Shown in pieces: positions 1 to 9,933 of a stretch of DNA of 64,000 nucleotides. Made by a program: the position numbers and the translations under genes. Numbering within the stretch: the first letter of the stretch is position 1; each line of letters starts with the position of its first letter. The notes below the pieces were generated by a model, which was not told where the DNA came from, did not search any database, and worked only from the letters and a program-made list of their open reading frames with translations. This stretch comes from Alisma plantago-aquatica. Lineage: Eukaryota > Streptophyta > Magnoliopsida > Alismatales > Alismataceae. The stretch covers positions 1,616,483,711 through 1,616,547,710 of the forward strand of contig OY856409.1 in assembly GCA_963693085.1 (NCBI GenBank), in the 5' to 3' direction.

Positions 1-1375
1 CATAGTGCCTCAAATAGAAGCATGGAAGCATCTGAAGCATTTTAGCGCACTCCTTGAGTGAATTGCTCCGCATCCAATCATGTGCAATGTTTAACAAACA
101 CGCCTCCAATGGTAATTCCGGAAATGTATCAGAAATAGAATTAGAAATCACATCATCCTCCAGAAAAAGGGGAATGTCCTCATTCTCATCATTCGGGAAC
201 CCCACAGCTTTGCACAAAGAAATTACTTTGGTCTGCTCCATGATATCTACAGCCAAAGTTCCATTGTCCACCTTGCTTATCACATGAGCCATGTCCAGAA
301 ATGGCTTCCCAAGACAAAGTGAAATATTACTATCCAGATGTTTTACCATATTGCATTGTTCCTTTACTTTAGATGACGTAGTACTTGAAGGCATGACTAT
401 CTCAAAGCGGTCTTCAGCTATGCCCAAGGTCAAGCGACCTCTCCCCATCTCTAAGATCATGTCGGCTGTAGCTTGGAAAGGACGTCCAAGTAACAATTCG
501 TTGCCATGTTCATCCTGCATCTCCATAACTACAAAATCTGCCGGATAGACAAATCTATCCACCTTCACTAACACATCTTCGCATATTCCATAAGGTTTTA
601 CCACAGAGTTATCCGCCAATTGAATCGTCATATTGCTTGGCCGTGACTCCTTCAATCCCAGCTTTTTAAATGTAGAAAGGGGCATCAAGTTGATGCTTGC
701 CCCTGAGTCATATAATGCTTCACCGAATTTAAACTTCCCAATATAGCAAGAAATGTTAAAGCACCCGGGATCTTGCCTCTTTGGCGGTAAAGTGCCCATG
801 ATGAAGGCACTCACTTGCTCCTTTAACACGACAACCTCTGTATCCGGAATTTTCCTCTTTTTGGTTATGACATCCTTTAGAAACTTCCCGTATGAAGGAA
901 TCTGCTCAATAGCTTCCAATAAAGGGATATTGACTGAAAGCTTCCTAAAAGTGTCTAAGAACTTCTTGAACTGTGCATCTGCCTTCCTCGCTTTAGCACT
1001 ATTTGGATACGGGACCGGAACAGCTTGTGCCCTTTGATGAGGTGGCACATAAGGTGTCTTTTTCTGAGATTCCTCCTCGACAACCTGTTCTTCAGTATCA
1101 TCTACAGCTGTGTCCTCAACCTGCCCTGTGGCTGGTATGTGCTGCTCCTCATTGGATTTACGTTCTTCTTCAGTTTGTGGTGTGCCTGTCTCCTCGGCCC
1201 TTGGATTCAACAATTTCTTGCCACTTCTTAGCAGAATAGCCTTCGCTTGCTGATTTCCCCCGGGAACATTGGTATTCCCCGGAAAACCTGGATGTGCCGG
1301 CTTCTTCAAACTGGCAATCTCGGCTGCCATCTGTGTCATAGATGTCTCAATGGTCCTCATTTGAGCCCCATGGCT
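1..1375 (-). pseudogene. pol: Gypsy pol start with retropepsin domain (partial)
   Basis: Continuation of the gag frame after the TAG at 1376-1378, open to the window edge with no further stop. A charged linker is followed by an aspartic protease: CYIGKFKFGEALYDSGAS (catalytic DSGA, about 700-745) and, about 75 residues on, ELLLGRPFQATADM. It would cleave the polyprotein. Reverse transcriptase, RNase H and integrase are outside the window. Called a pseudogene only because of the upstream nonsense codon; readthrough is an alternative. Confidence 0.78.
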
Positions 1376-2542
1376 CTACAATGTTTGCCCAAATTGATTC
1401 ATGAACTCTCCTTGCTGCTTGATTTGCTGGCCAAACGTATTCATTAGCTCTTGATTTTGCTTTATAACCTGATTGAGCAGCTCCGTGCTCTTATCTTCTG
1501 CTACTGGCGTGGGTTTGGCATCCGGATCCTGTAGAAAATTATTTGGATCCTTCCAAGAGAACTTTTTATCTTTTCTCCATGAATAGTCATTGTTCCTATA
1601 TCCTTGCTGTTGTCTCATGTATTTGACTTGAGCCTCATCCTCGGACTCATTTTCCTCCTTTTGCAGTAGCTTCTTGGCGAGAAGATCCATCTTCTCATTC
1701 AGCTCTTTCATTGCCTTGGACTCTCCTGCAACTCGAACTTGCTCTACCGAGCCTCTTTCTCTCTCACCCCAGGACTGCTTTCTAGCCATATTCTTGAGTA
1801 TCTCCCAGCATCTGGTGTCTGTATTGTTCAGAAAGAAACCTGACCCAGCTGAATCCAAATTACTCCTATCATGCTCAGAGAGAGCAAAATAGAAGATCTT
1901 CACCTGCGTCTCTTTGTTCAACCCATGATGCGGGCACCTCCTCAGCATAACCTGAAATCTCTCCCAGGTCTCTGAATATGTCTCACCGGCCTGTTGGGTG
2001 AAGTTATGAATCTTCCGGATCATGTCGTTAGTCTTCTCAGGAGGGAAGAACCTCTCAAAGAAGACCTCCACCATATGGTCCCAGGACTCCACGAACTCAT
2101 CGTCCAAATTATGCAGCCACTCTCGCGCGGCTCCCGCTAAAGAACTCGGGAAGAGCTTGAGATATAGTGCATCCTGTGGAAACCGATCGATTTTTACCAT
2201 GTCACAGTTTTCAACAAATTGGCTGATATGCGCGACGGGGTCCTCATTCTTGAGCCCATGAAAAGCATTCGACTTGACCAGATTTATCAAAGCCGGAGCA
2301 ATCTTATATGTTGGTATGTTGATTGCCTGCTTCTTTATAGGCCCCTTGGAAGTTGATGCGGAAGAAGCCTTGATCTTCTCCCATATGGTCTGTGCGTCGG
2401 CCATCTCTTCCTGTTCAAATTCAGAATTTATCTCTTCTTGGTGTTCTTGCTCGTTAAAATCTTCGTCCTCAGGTCCCGACAGCGGAACCTCGGGTGTGGG
2501 ATTCGCGTAGTCAGTACTGCGTGTTTGCACCATACACAGCAC
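1376..2542 (-). CDS. gag: Gypsy Gag protein
   Basis: Gag forms the virus-like particle that packages element RNA. The 388-residue frame starts MLCMVQTRS and has the retrotransposon gag core at about residues 110-240: AREWLHNLDDEFVESW, FFERFFPPEKTND, ETWERFQVMLRRCPHHGL. A Glu/Lys-rich, Gln-rich tail follows. It ends at an in-frame TAG (1376-1378), beyond which the same frame stays open to base 1, so the stop looks like a point mutation (probably from CAG) in a once longer gag-pol frame. No zinc knuckle is seen in the visible part. Confidence 0.85.
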   Translation of the reverse strand: MLCMVQTRSTDYANPTPEVPLSGPEDEDFNEQEHQEEINSEFEQEEMADAQTIWEKIKASSASTSKGPIKKQAINIPTYKIAPALINLVKSNAFHGLKNEDPVAHISQFVENCDMVKIDRFPQDALYLKLFPSSLAGAAREWLHNLDDEFVESWDHMVEVFFERFFPPEKTNDMIRKIHNFTQQAGETYSETWERFQVMLRRCPHHGLNKETQVKIFYFALSEHDRSNLDSAGSGFFLNNTDTRCWEILKNMARKQSWGERERGSVEQVRVAGESKAMKELNEKMDLLAKKLLQKEENESEDEAQVKYMRQQQGYRNNDYSWRKDKKFSWKDPNNFLQDPDAKPTPVAEDKSTELLNQVIKQNQELMNTFGQQIKQQGEFMNQFGQTL

Positions 2543-2696
2543 CTGAAATAAGAAAATTTAGTTCAGTACAGTGCTTTGACGAGTATAAAAATGAACGAAC
2601 AATAGAAAGAAAATATTTGAAGTTGAATGAAAATTAAAAAAAAATGTGCCTAGAGTGGCCGCTCGTAGCACTCGAAGTGCCAACAATTTCGCCGTA

Positions 2697-2714
2697 TCCC
2701 CGGCAACGGCGCCA
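2697..2714 (-). other. Primer binding site, tRNA-Asp type
   Basis: Minus-strand TGGCGCCGTTGCCGGGGA, 6 bases inside the 5' LTR, matches the 3' end of plant tRNA-Asp plus CCA as recalled. It primes minus-strand DNA synthesis. Confidence 0.85.
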
Positions 2715-2720
2715 AAAACT

Positions 2721-4307
2721 TGACGTGTATTTTACTACGCGCTAAAAACGCAAGTGTACGCGTCAAGTAGTACAGGCCTTGTGAGGCCCGAGTCGAACAC
2801 AGGGATACTCGGAAATGTTGGAGACTCCTACTAACTATTTGTGATCTGGTAAGCCGAATAACAAATTGGGGTTGTGGAATAAAATTAAAAGAAAATAAAA
2901 ATAAAACAAAGCAAACAATCGATTAAAGGTTAATTTAATCAATTCAAAAGGATATCTTTAGGATTGCGGTTTCACCGCGGGTTTTCATTGCATTAGGTTT
3001 TATATAATGCCTCACTCTTCTCTCTCTATCCGGGTAATGGCCTGAAAACAGAATTGCCCACTGTCGTGGTACAATTCACTATCTAGGTTTAGGTCGGTTC
3101 CACTGTCGTAATACCCTATACCCTAAACTAGATGCATTATGAACGATCTCTCAGTATCCACCATTAATTTTACACCACCTTGGTCAAGGGATTTGTCGAT
3201 TAATGTAGATTATGTCTCTTTTCAACCGTTAATCCTTCTTTCAAAGTGATTAAGGGCATTAGGTTATTATTATGGTGATCAAGCATAACAATATATGGAG
3301 AAAACGAAACTATACCACGGATTTAAGAGAGAAAATATGAATTACTATTATAAAACTGTCATACAATGAATCCCCAGGCTACTCCCGGTCCTAAAGATGA
3401 AGGGGATTAGCCCTGCATGGTCATCTCACACAAGTACAAGGTAGAGATAGGGAAAATCATGTGAAAAACGTGGAATGAAAGGGAAAACCCCTGAACGGAG
3501 AAGAACCGGTTGATCCTTTGCGTGGAACACGTGCTCTCCCGCCTTTCGGTGGTGAAATCCGTCTTCTGCGGCGTCCGGATCGACTGGTATGAGCTTCTGG
3601 CCTCCGTTCTCCTCTCCACTGCTCCTCGGTACTTGTGCAATGGCTAATCAGATCTCCTTCCACTGCTGGGCGGCCGTCATTAGGTATAAGTCCCTAATTA
3701 GGTCGTTAATTAACTCCAGCCGTCCGATTGAGATCAATATGAATCCAACGCATATCTGACGGCGTCGATACCATCGACGCGAGTCGATGGTATCGACCCG
3801 CTGCAGTAGCGAACCCTTCCTTTGTCGCGCCCGACATCATCTCGATACCATCGACTCAGGTCGACGGTATCGACTTCCTTTAGGCGTCGGTTTTGTCGTT
3901 TTGCGACGTTGTAGCCTCTATGCGTCGATGGTATCGACTTGGTGTCGATACTATCGACTGCTTCTTCGCCAACAACCTGAAGGTGACTCGATACCATCGA
4001 CATCAAAGTCGATAGTATCGACTTTTTCCTGCTTCTTTCGGCTGGCAACCTGTGACCATGTCGATGGTATCGACGGAAGCAAATACTCGTTTGTCCTGAA
4101 ATTCAAAGACAATATCACATCAATTCACACAAATAATAATAATTTGACAATTAATGCTCAAAATGATGAGATAAAGGGGATTTGACATAAAATAGCAACA
4201 AAGACCAAATTGGATGAATTATGCGATATTAACCATAGAAATGACTAATTAAAGCATAAAACACATATAAAACAGGTCTATAAATGCGACTCAAAATCAT
4301 CGCATCA
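2721..4307 (-). repeat. 5' LTR of the gypsy element
   Basis: 1587 bp bounded by TG...CA (plus-strand TGACGTG at 2721 and CGCATCA at 4307). On the minus strand it starts TGATGCGATG and ends ACACGTCA next to the primer site. It contains a TATATAAA-like sequence (about 2998-3005, minus) suited to the Pol II promoter, and in its upstream half an array of palindromic 15-mers (listed separately). It has no credible coding sequence. Confidence 0.83.
3764..4074. repeat. Nine palindromic 15-mers, GTCGATGGTATCGAC type
   Basis: Copies at 3764, 3783, 3841, 3860, 3924, 3944, 3987, 4008 and 4060. Each has 6-bp inverted arms (GTCGAT/ATCGAC) around a 3-base centre (GGT, ACC, AGT or ACT); a few arms carry a single change. 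The first eight form four pairs with starts 18-21 bases apart, and pairs recur every 60-85 bases. They sit in the probable U3 (promoter-side) part of the LTR and add two CpGs per copy. Confidence 0.85.
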
Positions 4308-5560
4308 AGTGCCCTAACTGACCAGTGTACCCAAGGTTGGTTTATCCTCCTATCATTGCCCTACAGTTGGATGCCACTGGTTTTTCACTATCAAATATCA
4401 ACCAAATGTCATGGTTGAATGACTGAAGGCTTGTCTTATTATGAAAGGATACATACAGACTTATGATGTTGATTATTTTGATACTTTCTCTCTTATTGTG
4501 TGGTTATTTTTCTATTTGTGTCAATATTTTGTGATCTAGGACAGCCTTTGTATCAACTGGATGTGAAGAACACCCTTTTTAAATGATGACTTGCAGGAGG
4601 AAGTCTATATGGAGCAAGCACATGGATATGTTGCTTAGGGGAATTCACCATAGTTTGGAAACTCATAAAAGCAATTTATGGTTTAAAACAAAGCTCGAGG
4701 GTGTGGTTTGATAAATTGAGTCAGATTTTGGTTCAATTTGGCTTAAAACGCTCCCATTCTGACCATTATGTCTTGATATAAAACATTGCTTCTGGGATTG
4801 TCATCCTGATTGTGTCGTAGATGATATTATATTGTATGGCAATCACTATGATGGGATTCAAACCACCAAAGAATATTGGGGAAACATTTCATTACTAAAG
4901 ATCTTGGCAAGCTTTGATACTTTCTAGGGATAAAAGTATCTCGTTCGTCCTCTGACATATGTTTATCTCAGCGCAAATATGGTCTTGATCTCTTACAAGA
5001 AATTGGTATGCTAGGAGCCAAGCCAATAAGTATCCCTCTTGATCCCAATACAAGTTGGGATGATGACTCCTCTCCTACCTATCTCAACAACAAGCAGCAC
5101 GGAAGATTGTCAGAAAACTGATATACTTGACTGACCAGGGTTAATATTAGTTCTGTGGTTGGACTTGTTAGTAGGCATCTGGACAAACTGCGACAATGTC
5201 ACTAGGAAGGGGTATATCATATCCTTAAATATCTTAAAAGCTCTCCAAGGAAAGGACTTCTATATAAAAGACACGGGCATTGTAAGGTCACTAGATATTT
5301 TGATTCTAATTATGCAGGCAGTATATCTGACAAGAAGTTTAACCTCTGATTATTGCACCATGTTAGAGGAAATCGAGTCACCTGGAGGAGTAAGTAGATT
5401 GTTGTAGCAAGATCAAGTGCATAAACTTAGTATCGAGTGATGGTTCATACATGTGTGAAGATGTGGGTCAATCGCCATCTGAAAGAATTTAATATTATTG
5501 ATAATGAGCCTATTCATATGTTTTGACAATAAGACCTCCATATATATTGCTCAATCCTAG
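4308..5560 (+). pseudogene. Copia reverse transcriptase/RNase H remnant (copy A)
   Basis: Ty1/copia pol relic cut at its left by the gypsy insertion. Recognisable pieces in shifting frames: VGCHWFFTIKYQPN (about 4370), LQEEVYMEQ (about 4590), a VDDIILYG RT active-site region (about 4820-4850), LGAKPISIPLDPN (about 5010) and RNase H fragments to about 5540. The RNase H C-terminus and polypurine tract are missing. The start (CCTAACTGACCAG) is closely similar to copy C near 11500, so A and C belong to one family. Confidence 0.75.
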
Positions 5561-5572
5561 TATTAGTATATA

Positions 5573-5736
5573 TGTTTTATGCTTTATGTCGTATTTATGT
5601 TTTAGACTTGTCTTTGTCTTTAGCTTTTCTTTTCTCCCATATTGCCCGTGTCTGTTTCTCACTTACTCTCATATTGTATAAAAGAGTGTAATGTATTTGT
5701 TTTAAACACATCACATAAAGGCTTTGTTATTCTATA
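5573..5736 (+). repeat. Copia LTR shared by copies A and B
   Basis: About 164 bp, TGTTTTATGC...TTATTCTA, with TGTATAAAAG (about 5677) as a plausible TATA element, immediately followed by a primer site. It resembles the LTRs at 9073 and 12963 in length and in the CCCATATTG and TGTATTTGTTTTA blocks. Terminal TG/CA are partly decayed, so the edges are approximate. Confidence 0.65.
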
Positions 5737-5748
5737 TGGTATCAGACG
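5737..5748 (+). other. Primer binding site, initiator-Met tRNA type
   Basis: TGGTATCAGACG directly after the LTR, one transposition away from the common plant copia site TGGTATCAGAGC. Confidence 0.75.
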
Positions 5749-6458
5749 AGTTTGATTCCCCTTAACCCTAGTGCTTCCCAAATCCCCCTTCTAAGCCCCT
5801 CCCCCTTCCCCAACCCACTACTAACACCCTACCCCTGCCCTCCCCGCCGCCGCCCCCTCTCTCCCTACGGACCCTACCCTCTAGCCGTCACCCCCCTCCT
5901 CTCCCTTCTTCATTCCCGTAGCCACCCGCCCCTCTCTCCCTGTCCTTCCCACCCACCGCCGCCTCTCCTCTCTCTCCTCCATTCCCGCCACCATCGGCCT
6001 CCTCTATCCTTGCCCTCCAACCGCTATCGCCTCTCCCACCTCCTTCGTTCCCACCGCCACCCCCACCTCCTCTCCCTGCCCTATTGTAGCCGCCACCTCT
6101 GTCCTCCCTCACCCGCCCACATCCCGCCACTCAACCCACCTAGCCACCATCCTTCTGCTCTCTTAAAGCAACAGTTTCTTCCCCTTCCTCTCAAGTTTTC
6201 CCTACGCTTCCTACCAAAAATAGCAAGTTGAAGATCTAAAAGTACCATCTTTTTTTCTTTATGGATACGCCACATGGTGGAGTAAATCTCACATTATGGT
6301 GGCATAGGTCCTCTTTCTTCTCTCTGCTACTCCTGTGAGAGTTTCTCTAATTTGTTGGTTTGGATCTATTGCTACTGCTTCCCCGATGTGGGTTTCTCAA
6401 ATCTGCTACTGCTACTGGTGCTTATTCTAAATTTGTGCATGTCATCACCTTGCTTCCA
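5749..6458 (+). other. Copia B untranslated leader, C-rich
   Basis: Between the primer site and gag. It is dominated by CCT/CCC tracts, which create long Pro/Ser/Leu-rich or Gly-rich frames on the two strands without domain features. I see no gene in it. Confidence 0.6.
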
Positions 6459-7560
6459 ATGGAAACTATAGATCCTCCTTGGTCTTTGTGTGTTATGACC
6501 AAGAAGCTTGATGGATTAAACTATCACCTTTGGTCGACATCATTTGAACTCTATGTCAAGGCCCAAGGACGCCATTCCTATATCTCTTCTGTTGCTCCAG
6601 CCCAACCTGATGTCATGGCCGATGAAAAAGCCAAGCAATTTACGCTCAATGGACCTAAGATGATTTTGTATGGTGATGTGGATGGTGAGCAGTGTCGAAC
6701 CAAAGATCAGTCAGTCTTTCCTCCGACTTCAAATGCCAAAGCCATGTGGGATCAACTATCCCATGTGTACTCTCACCGACAGAATCTAAAGAAGGTCTTT
6801 GATATCTTCAAGAATCTAGCGAAAAAGGAGTATTTTATTGATAGTTCTGTTAAAGATTATTACAACTAGTCCTTGGCTCTCTGGGATGAATATGAAGTCT
6901 ATCATCCTCTCTATCCTGACATCAAAGAAGCTCAACGACAACGCAATAAGCATCGGTTGGTTCAGTTCTTGGTTGAACTTCCTCACTCTTTCTCTGGTCT
7001 TGTAGACCATACCCTATCCAGTGATCCCTTATCTACACTAAGGGATGTTCTCGAGCGCGTTCAACGCCTTCCATTCATGTCTTCCCTATCTACTGCTACT
7101 TCTGATCACTCAGTCCTTGTGGTCCGCTCCACTAAATCTAGTAGAGGTTGTGGTCGCATCCGCAATCGTGGTCGTGGTGATTGTTCTTCTAGTGCTCCTG
7201 GCAGGGGTCCTCCTACATCTGAATGAGGACAATCTCCTACTGCTAACCACTTCTGCAACTTCTGTGAGCGCACGAACCACAATGAGGACCGCTACTGGGA
7301 AAAATATGGTGCTCCTGCATGGGCGAACCAGGCCATCTCTGATGCTTTTGAAGATCCCTCTGTTGTTGCCTCCAGTTCTACCCAACCCACGGTTGAGTGG
7401 ATCCACTCGGAGTTTGAGAAACTCTTTCAGGCTAATTTGTCTTCACAGTTGCATGCTCAATATGGAGGTTCTTTTGTCTTACTTGCTTCTCCTACACCTT
7501 CTGGTAAATAAATGGGTTTTAACTCGGGCGCTTCTGCTCACATATTTGGACGCTCTGAAC
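6459..7560 (+). pseudogene. gag: Copia B gag remnant
   Basis: Starts about METIDPPWSLCVMTKKLDG. The copia gag (UBN2-like) core is clear: LDGLNYHLWSTSFELYVK, AMWDQLSHVYSHRQNLKKVFDI, and after a TAG at 6867-6869, LWDEYEVYHPL and RLVQFLVELPHSFSGLVD. An Arg/Gly-rich stretch and a zinc knuckle (about 7253-7297, CNFCERTNHNEDRY) follow; the last Cys of the CCHC is Tyr. Nonsense and frame changes show it is dead. It is homologous to the better preserved gag at 28554. Confidence 0.8.
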
Positions 7561-8985
7561 TTTTTTTGCTCTATCTAAAACAACAAGCGTTCCATCAGTA
7601 GTAGTGGCGGATGGAACTCAATCCCCGGTGCATGGAATTGGAAATATATCTCTCATCCATAATTTGCCATTAAAATATGAATTATATGTTCCAAGATTTC
7701 CTCGTAATCTTTTATCGGCCAGTAAAACTGTTAAGAGCCTTTAGTGCTCGATCACTTTTAGTTTTCCCCAAGGGTTGTGTGTTTCAAGATCTCCGCACGA
7801 AGACAGAGATTGGTTCAGGCTATGAGGGACCAGATGGACTGTACTACTCGAATGTGTCGTGATCTGTTGTTGCTTTGCTATCATCTTTAGTGATTGGAAT
7901 ACAATGGCACTACCATTTAGGACATCCTTTTGTTGCTAAACTGCAACGCCTATTTCTTGGGATTCTTGATAAAAGATATTGTGCATCATGTCAATTTGGC
8001 AAACAAACTCAGGGATGTGCTTCATTAGAAAAATCAGATTCCTTCTAAAAATTTGTTTGATATCGTTTATGTTCGTATCTAGGGACCTTGCTCCAATACT
8101 AGCATGTCTGGTTTTCGCCATTTTATGAGTTTTATTGATAACTATTCTCGAGTGACTTGGTTGTTTCTTTTAAAGGATCACAGTAATATTTTGGACACTA
8201 TTACCACTGTTTTCAACGAAATCCAAACCCCAATTTAATACCACTGTCAAGATTTTTAGAACTGATAATGCCTTAGAATTCATGCAAAAATGTGTCGATC
8301 TATTTTATACTGCTCGAGGCACCATCCATCGGATTTCCTGCTCTTATACACGACAACAAAATGGTGTGGCGAAGAGAAAAAATCGCCATCTTCTTGAAGC
8401 AGCATGAACTGTTCTTCTTCACTACCATGTTCCTATAAGTTTTTGGCCTGAAGTTGTTTCTACTGCGTGCTACTTAATAAACCACATGCCCTCTTCTTTC
8501 CTAAAAATCAAGTCTCTTTCTCTCTTCTGTATCCCAATGCGCCTCTTTTTTCTGTACCTCCGTGCATCTTTGGCAGCACTTGTTTTGTTAAGAATCTCCA
8601 TCTCGGATTTCCAAACTTGACCACCGCTCCACTAAGTGTATTTTTCTGGGATATACGAGAACTCAAAAAGGATATCAGTGTTATGGTCTTGCCAAAAGAC
8701 AGTGTTTGTTAGTGTGGATGTAGTCTTTTTGAACACATGTCGTACTACTTTGAAAAGAGGTCTGCTTTATCTAGTGATCTATTAGATCCCACTCCACTAT
8801 CTCGAGTGGTGGAAAATGATCCCACTAAAGTAACTGAAGTTCTTGCTTCTCCTCCAAAAGTTTATAAGAGAAAACCCAAGGTTACAGTCCCCTCCATAGC
8901 CCCTCAACAACAATCTCTTCCTTCGTCAGCAAGATCACAACACCTCCCAGGTTATTTCTGAGCTACATCTTCCCGTTCGTCAAAG
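7560..8985 (+). pseudogene. Copia B protease-integrase remnant
   Basis: Frames shift repeatedly. Visible: VVADGTQSPVHGIGNI and LPLKYELYVPRFPRNLLSASKTV (protease C-side, 7600-7735), a WHYHLGHPF pre-integrase His motif (about 7907) with CASCQFGKQTQ (about 7980), an integrase core with RTDNALEF (about 8260), QQNGVAKRKNRH (about 8350), and the C-terminal CIFGSTCFVKNL (about 8560) with KCIFLGYTRTQKGYQCYG (about 8635). Frame continuity is lost between each pair. Confidence 0.75.
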
Positions 8986-9072
8986 GAAAGGTGTTCGTTC
9001 TTGCACTCAGCACACAATTAGTAATTTATGTTCGACAACTAATCTTGATGCTAGCTTTGCTTGTTTTACTGT

Positions 9073-9228
9073 TGTTAATATATTTCATATTTATTCTATT
9101 TTGTAATTTTTATATCATGTTGGACCTCTATGTAAATTATCCAGTTTCTCTTATTATTAAAAAGGGAGAAGGCCTATGGCCTCTCTCAACGCTGCATTGC
9201 ACGTTGCATTGTGGCACCACATTTCACA
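9073..9228 (+). repeat. Copia-type LTR at the head of a TRIM array
   Basis: 156 bp, TGTTAATATATTTC...ACATTTCACA. Length, ends and blocks (TTGGACCTCT, ATTTCACA) resemble the 153-bp LTR of the copia at 27995. It is followed by TGGTATCAGAGCC, but the sequence after that primer site is TRIM internal DNA, not copia leader. It interrupts copia B within codons for SFACFT. Confidence 0.75.
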
Positions 9229-9413
9229 TGGTATCAGAGCCTTTCAGCCCACTTAAGGCCCGAGTGAGTGATTCCAAGCCACTCCGAAGAGGGCCCATGG
9301 TGTACAAGTTGGCCTTGGTCAAGTGTTAAAGCCACTTCACCTGAGCCTGGTGTGGAAGCCAGGGCCAATTGTCATGGGTCCACCGTGAGCGTCGGACCTT
9401 AAGGGGGATGGAT

Positions 9414-9533
9414 TGTTACGAACCCAATTAGTCCCACCTCGGCTGTATGGGCAGCTAGAGAGGGCTGATATGCCTCAAGGGCACTCCCCCCATTAGACCG
9501 GTCTTTTGGGGTGGATCCTTTGGGCCTCTATCA
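9414..9533 (+). repeat. TRIM LTR, copy 1
   Basis: 120 bp, TGTTACGAACCC...GGGCCTCTATCA, preceded by the polypurine tract and followed by the primer site. Confidence 0.85.
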
Positions 9534-9713
9534 ATTGGTATCAGAGCCTTTCAGCCCACTTAAGGCTCGAGTGAGTGATTCCAAGCCACTCCGGAGAGGG
9601 CTCATGGTGTATAAGTTGGCCCAATTGGTATCAGAGCCTTTCAGCCCACTTAAGGCCCGAGTGAGTGATTCCAAGCCACTCCGGAGAGGGCCCATGGTGT
9701 ATAAGTTGGCCTT
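9534..9713 (+). repeat. 90-bp tandem duplication of the TRIM primer-site region
   Basis: 9534-9623 and 9624-9713 both begin ATTGGTATCAGAGCC and differ at two or three positions. The TRIM therefore has two primer sites after LTR copy 1. Confidence 0.9.
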
Positions 9714-9810
9714 GGTCAAGTGTTAAAGCCATTTCACTTGAGCCTGGTGTGGAAGCCAGGGCCAATTGTCATGGGTCCGCCGTGGGCGTCGGACCTTAAG
9801 GGGGATGGAT

Positions 9811-9930
9811 TGTTACGAACCCAATTAGTCCCACCTCGGTTGTATGGGCAACTAGAGAGGGCTGATATGCCTCAAGGGCACTCCCCCCATTAGATCGGTC
9901 TTTTGGGGTGGATCCTTTGGGCCTCTATCA
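9811..9930 (+). repeat. TRIM LTR, copy 2
   Basis: 120 bp, TGTTACGAACCC...GGGCCTCTATCA, preceded by the polypurine tract. After it the copia B frame resumes (AAAACTGTTGTTATC). Confidence 0.85.
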
Positions 9931-9933
9931 AAA

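Larger units (their letters stand above)
1..4307 (-). mobile_element. Ty3/gypsy retrotransposon, Athila-like, 5' part
   Basis: Minus-strand element entering from the left edge: 5' LTR (4307..2721), tRNA-Asp primer site (2714..2697), gag, then a protease segment running off the window at base 1. The tRNA-Asp-type primer site, 1.59-kb LTR and gag-protease arrangement suggest the Athila lineage. It sits inside a plus-strand copia reverse transcriptase. The matching 3' LTR and target duplication lie outside the window; the 5 bases right of the LTR are AGTGC. Confidence 0.85.
9229..9930 (+). mobile_element. Tandem TRIM (miniature LTR retrotransposon)
   Basis: Order: internal domain (9229-9413), LTR (9414-9533), internal domain with a 90-bp duplication (9534-9810), LTR (9811-9930). 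Both LTRs are 120 bp, start TGTTACGAACCC and end CCTCTATCA, and differ at only a few positions. Internal domains begin with the initiator-Met primer site GGTATCAGAGCC and end with a polypurine tract AAGGGGGATGGAT. There is no coding capacity (internal about 187 bp), as in TRIMs, which borrow proteins from other elements. The expected outer LTR on the left is replaced by the copia-type LTR at 9073-9228. Confidence 0.85.

Noticed and set aside
3764..4074. CRISPR-like array
   Set aside because: Units are 15 bp, in both orientations and inside a plant LTR; there are no unique spacers of constant length and no cas genes.
3734..4185. Open frames on both strands inside the gypsy LTR
   Set aside because: They are produced by the palindromic 15-mers; no start context, no domain, and they lie wholly within an LTR.
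5752..6231. Pro/Ser/Leu-rich and Gly-rich frames
   Set aside because: Low-complexity C-rich copia leader; frames on both strands are a composition effect.
7045..7578. 177-codon Leu-rich frame
   Set aside because: Alternative frame over the copia gag Arg/Gly and zinc-knuckle region; the homologous frame in copia D shows the same shadow at 29116-29679.
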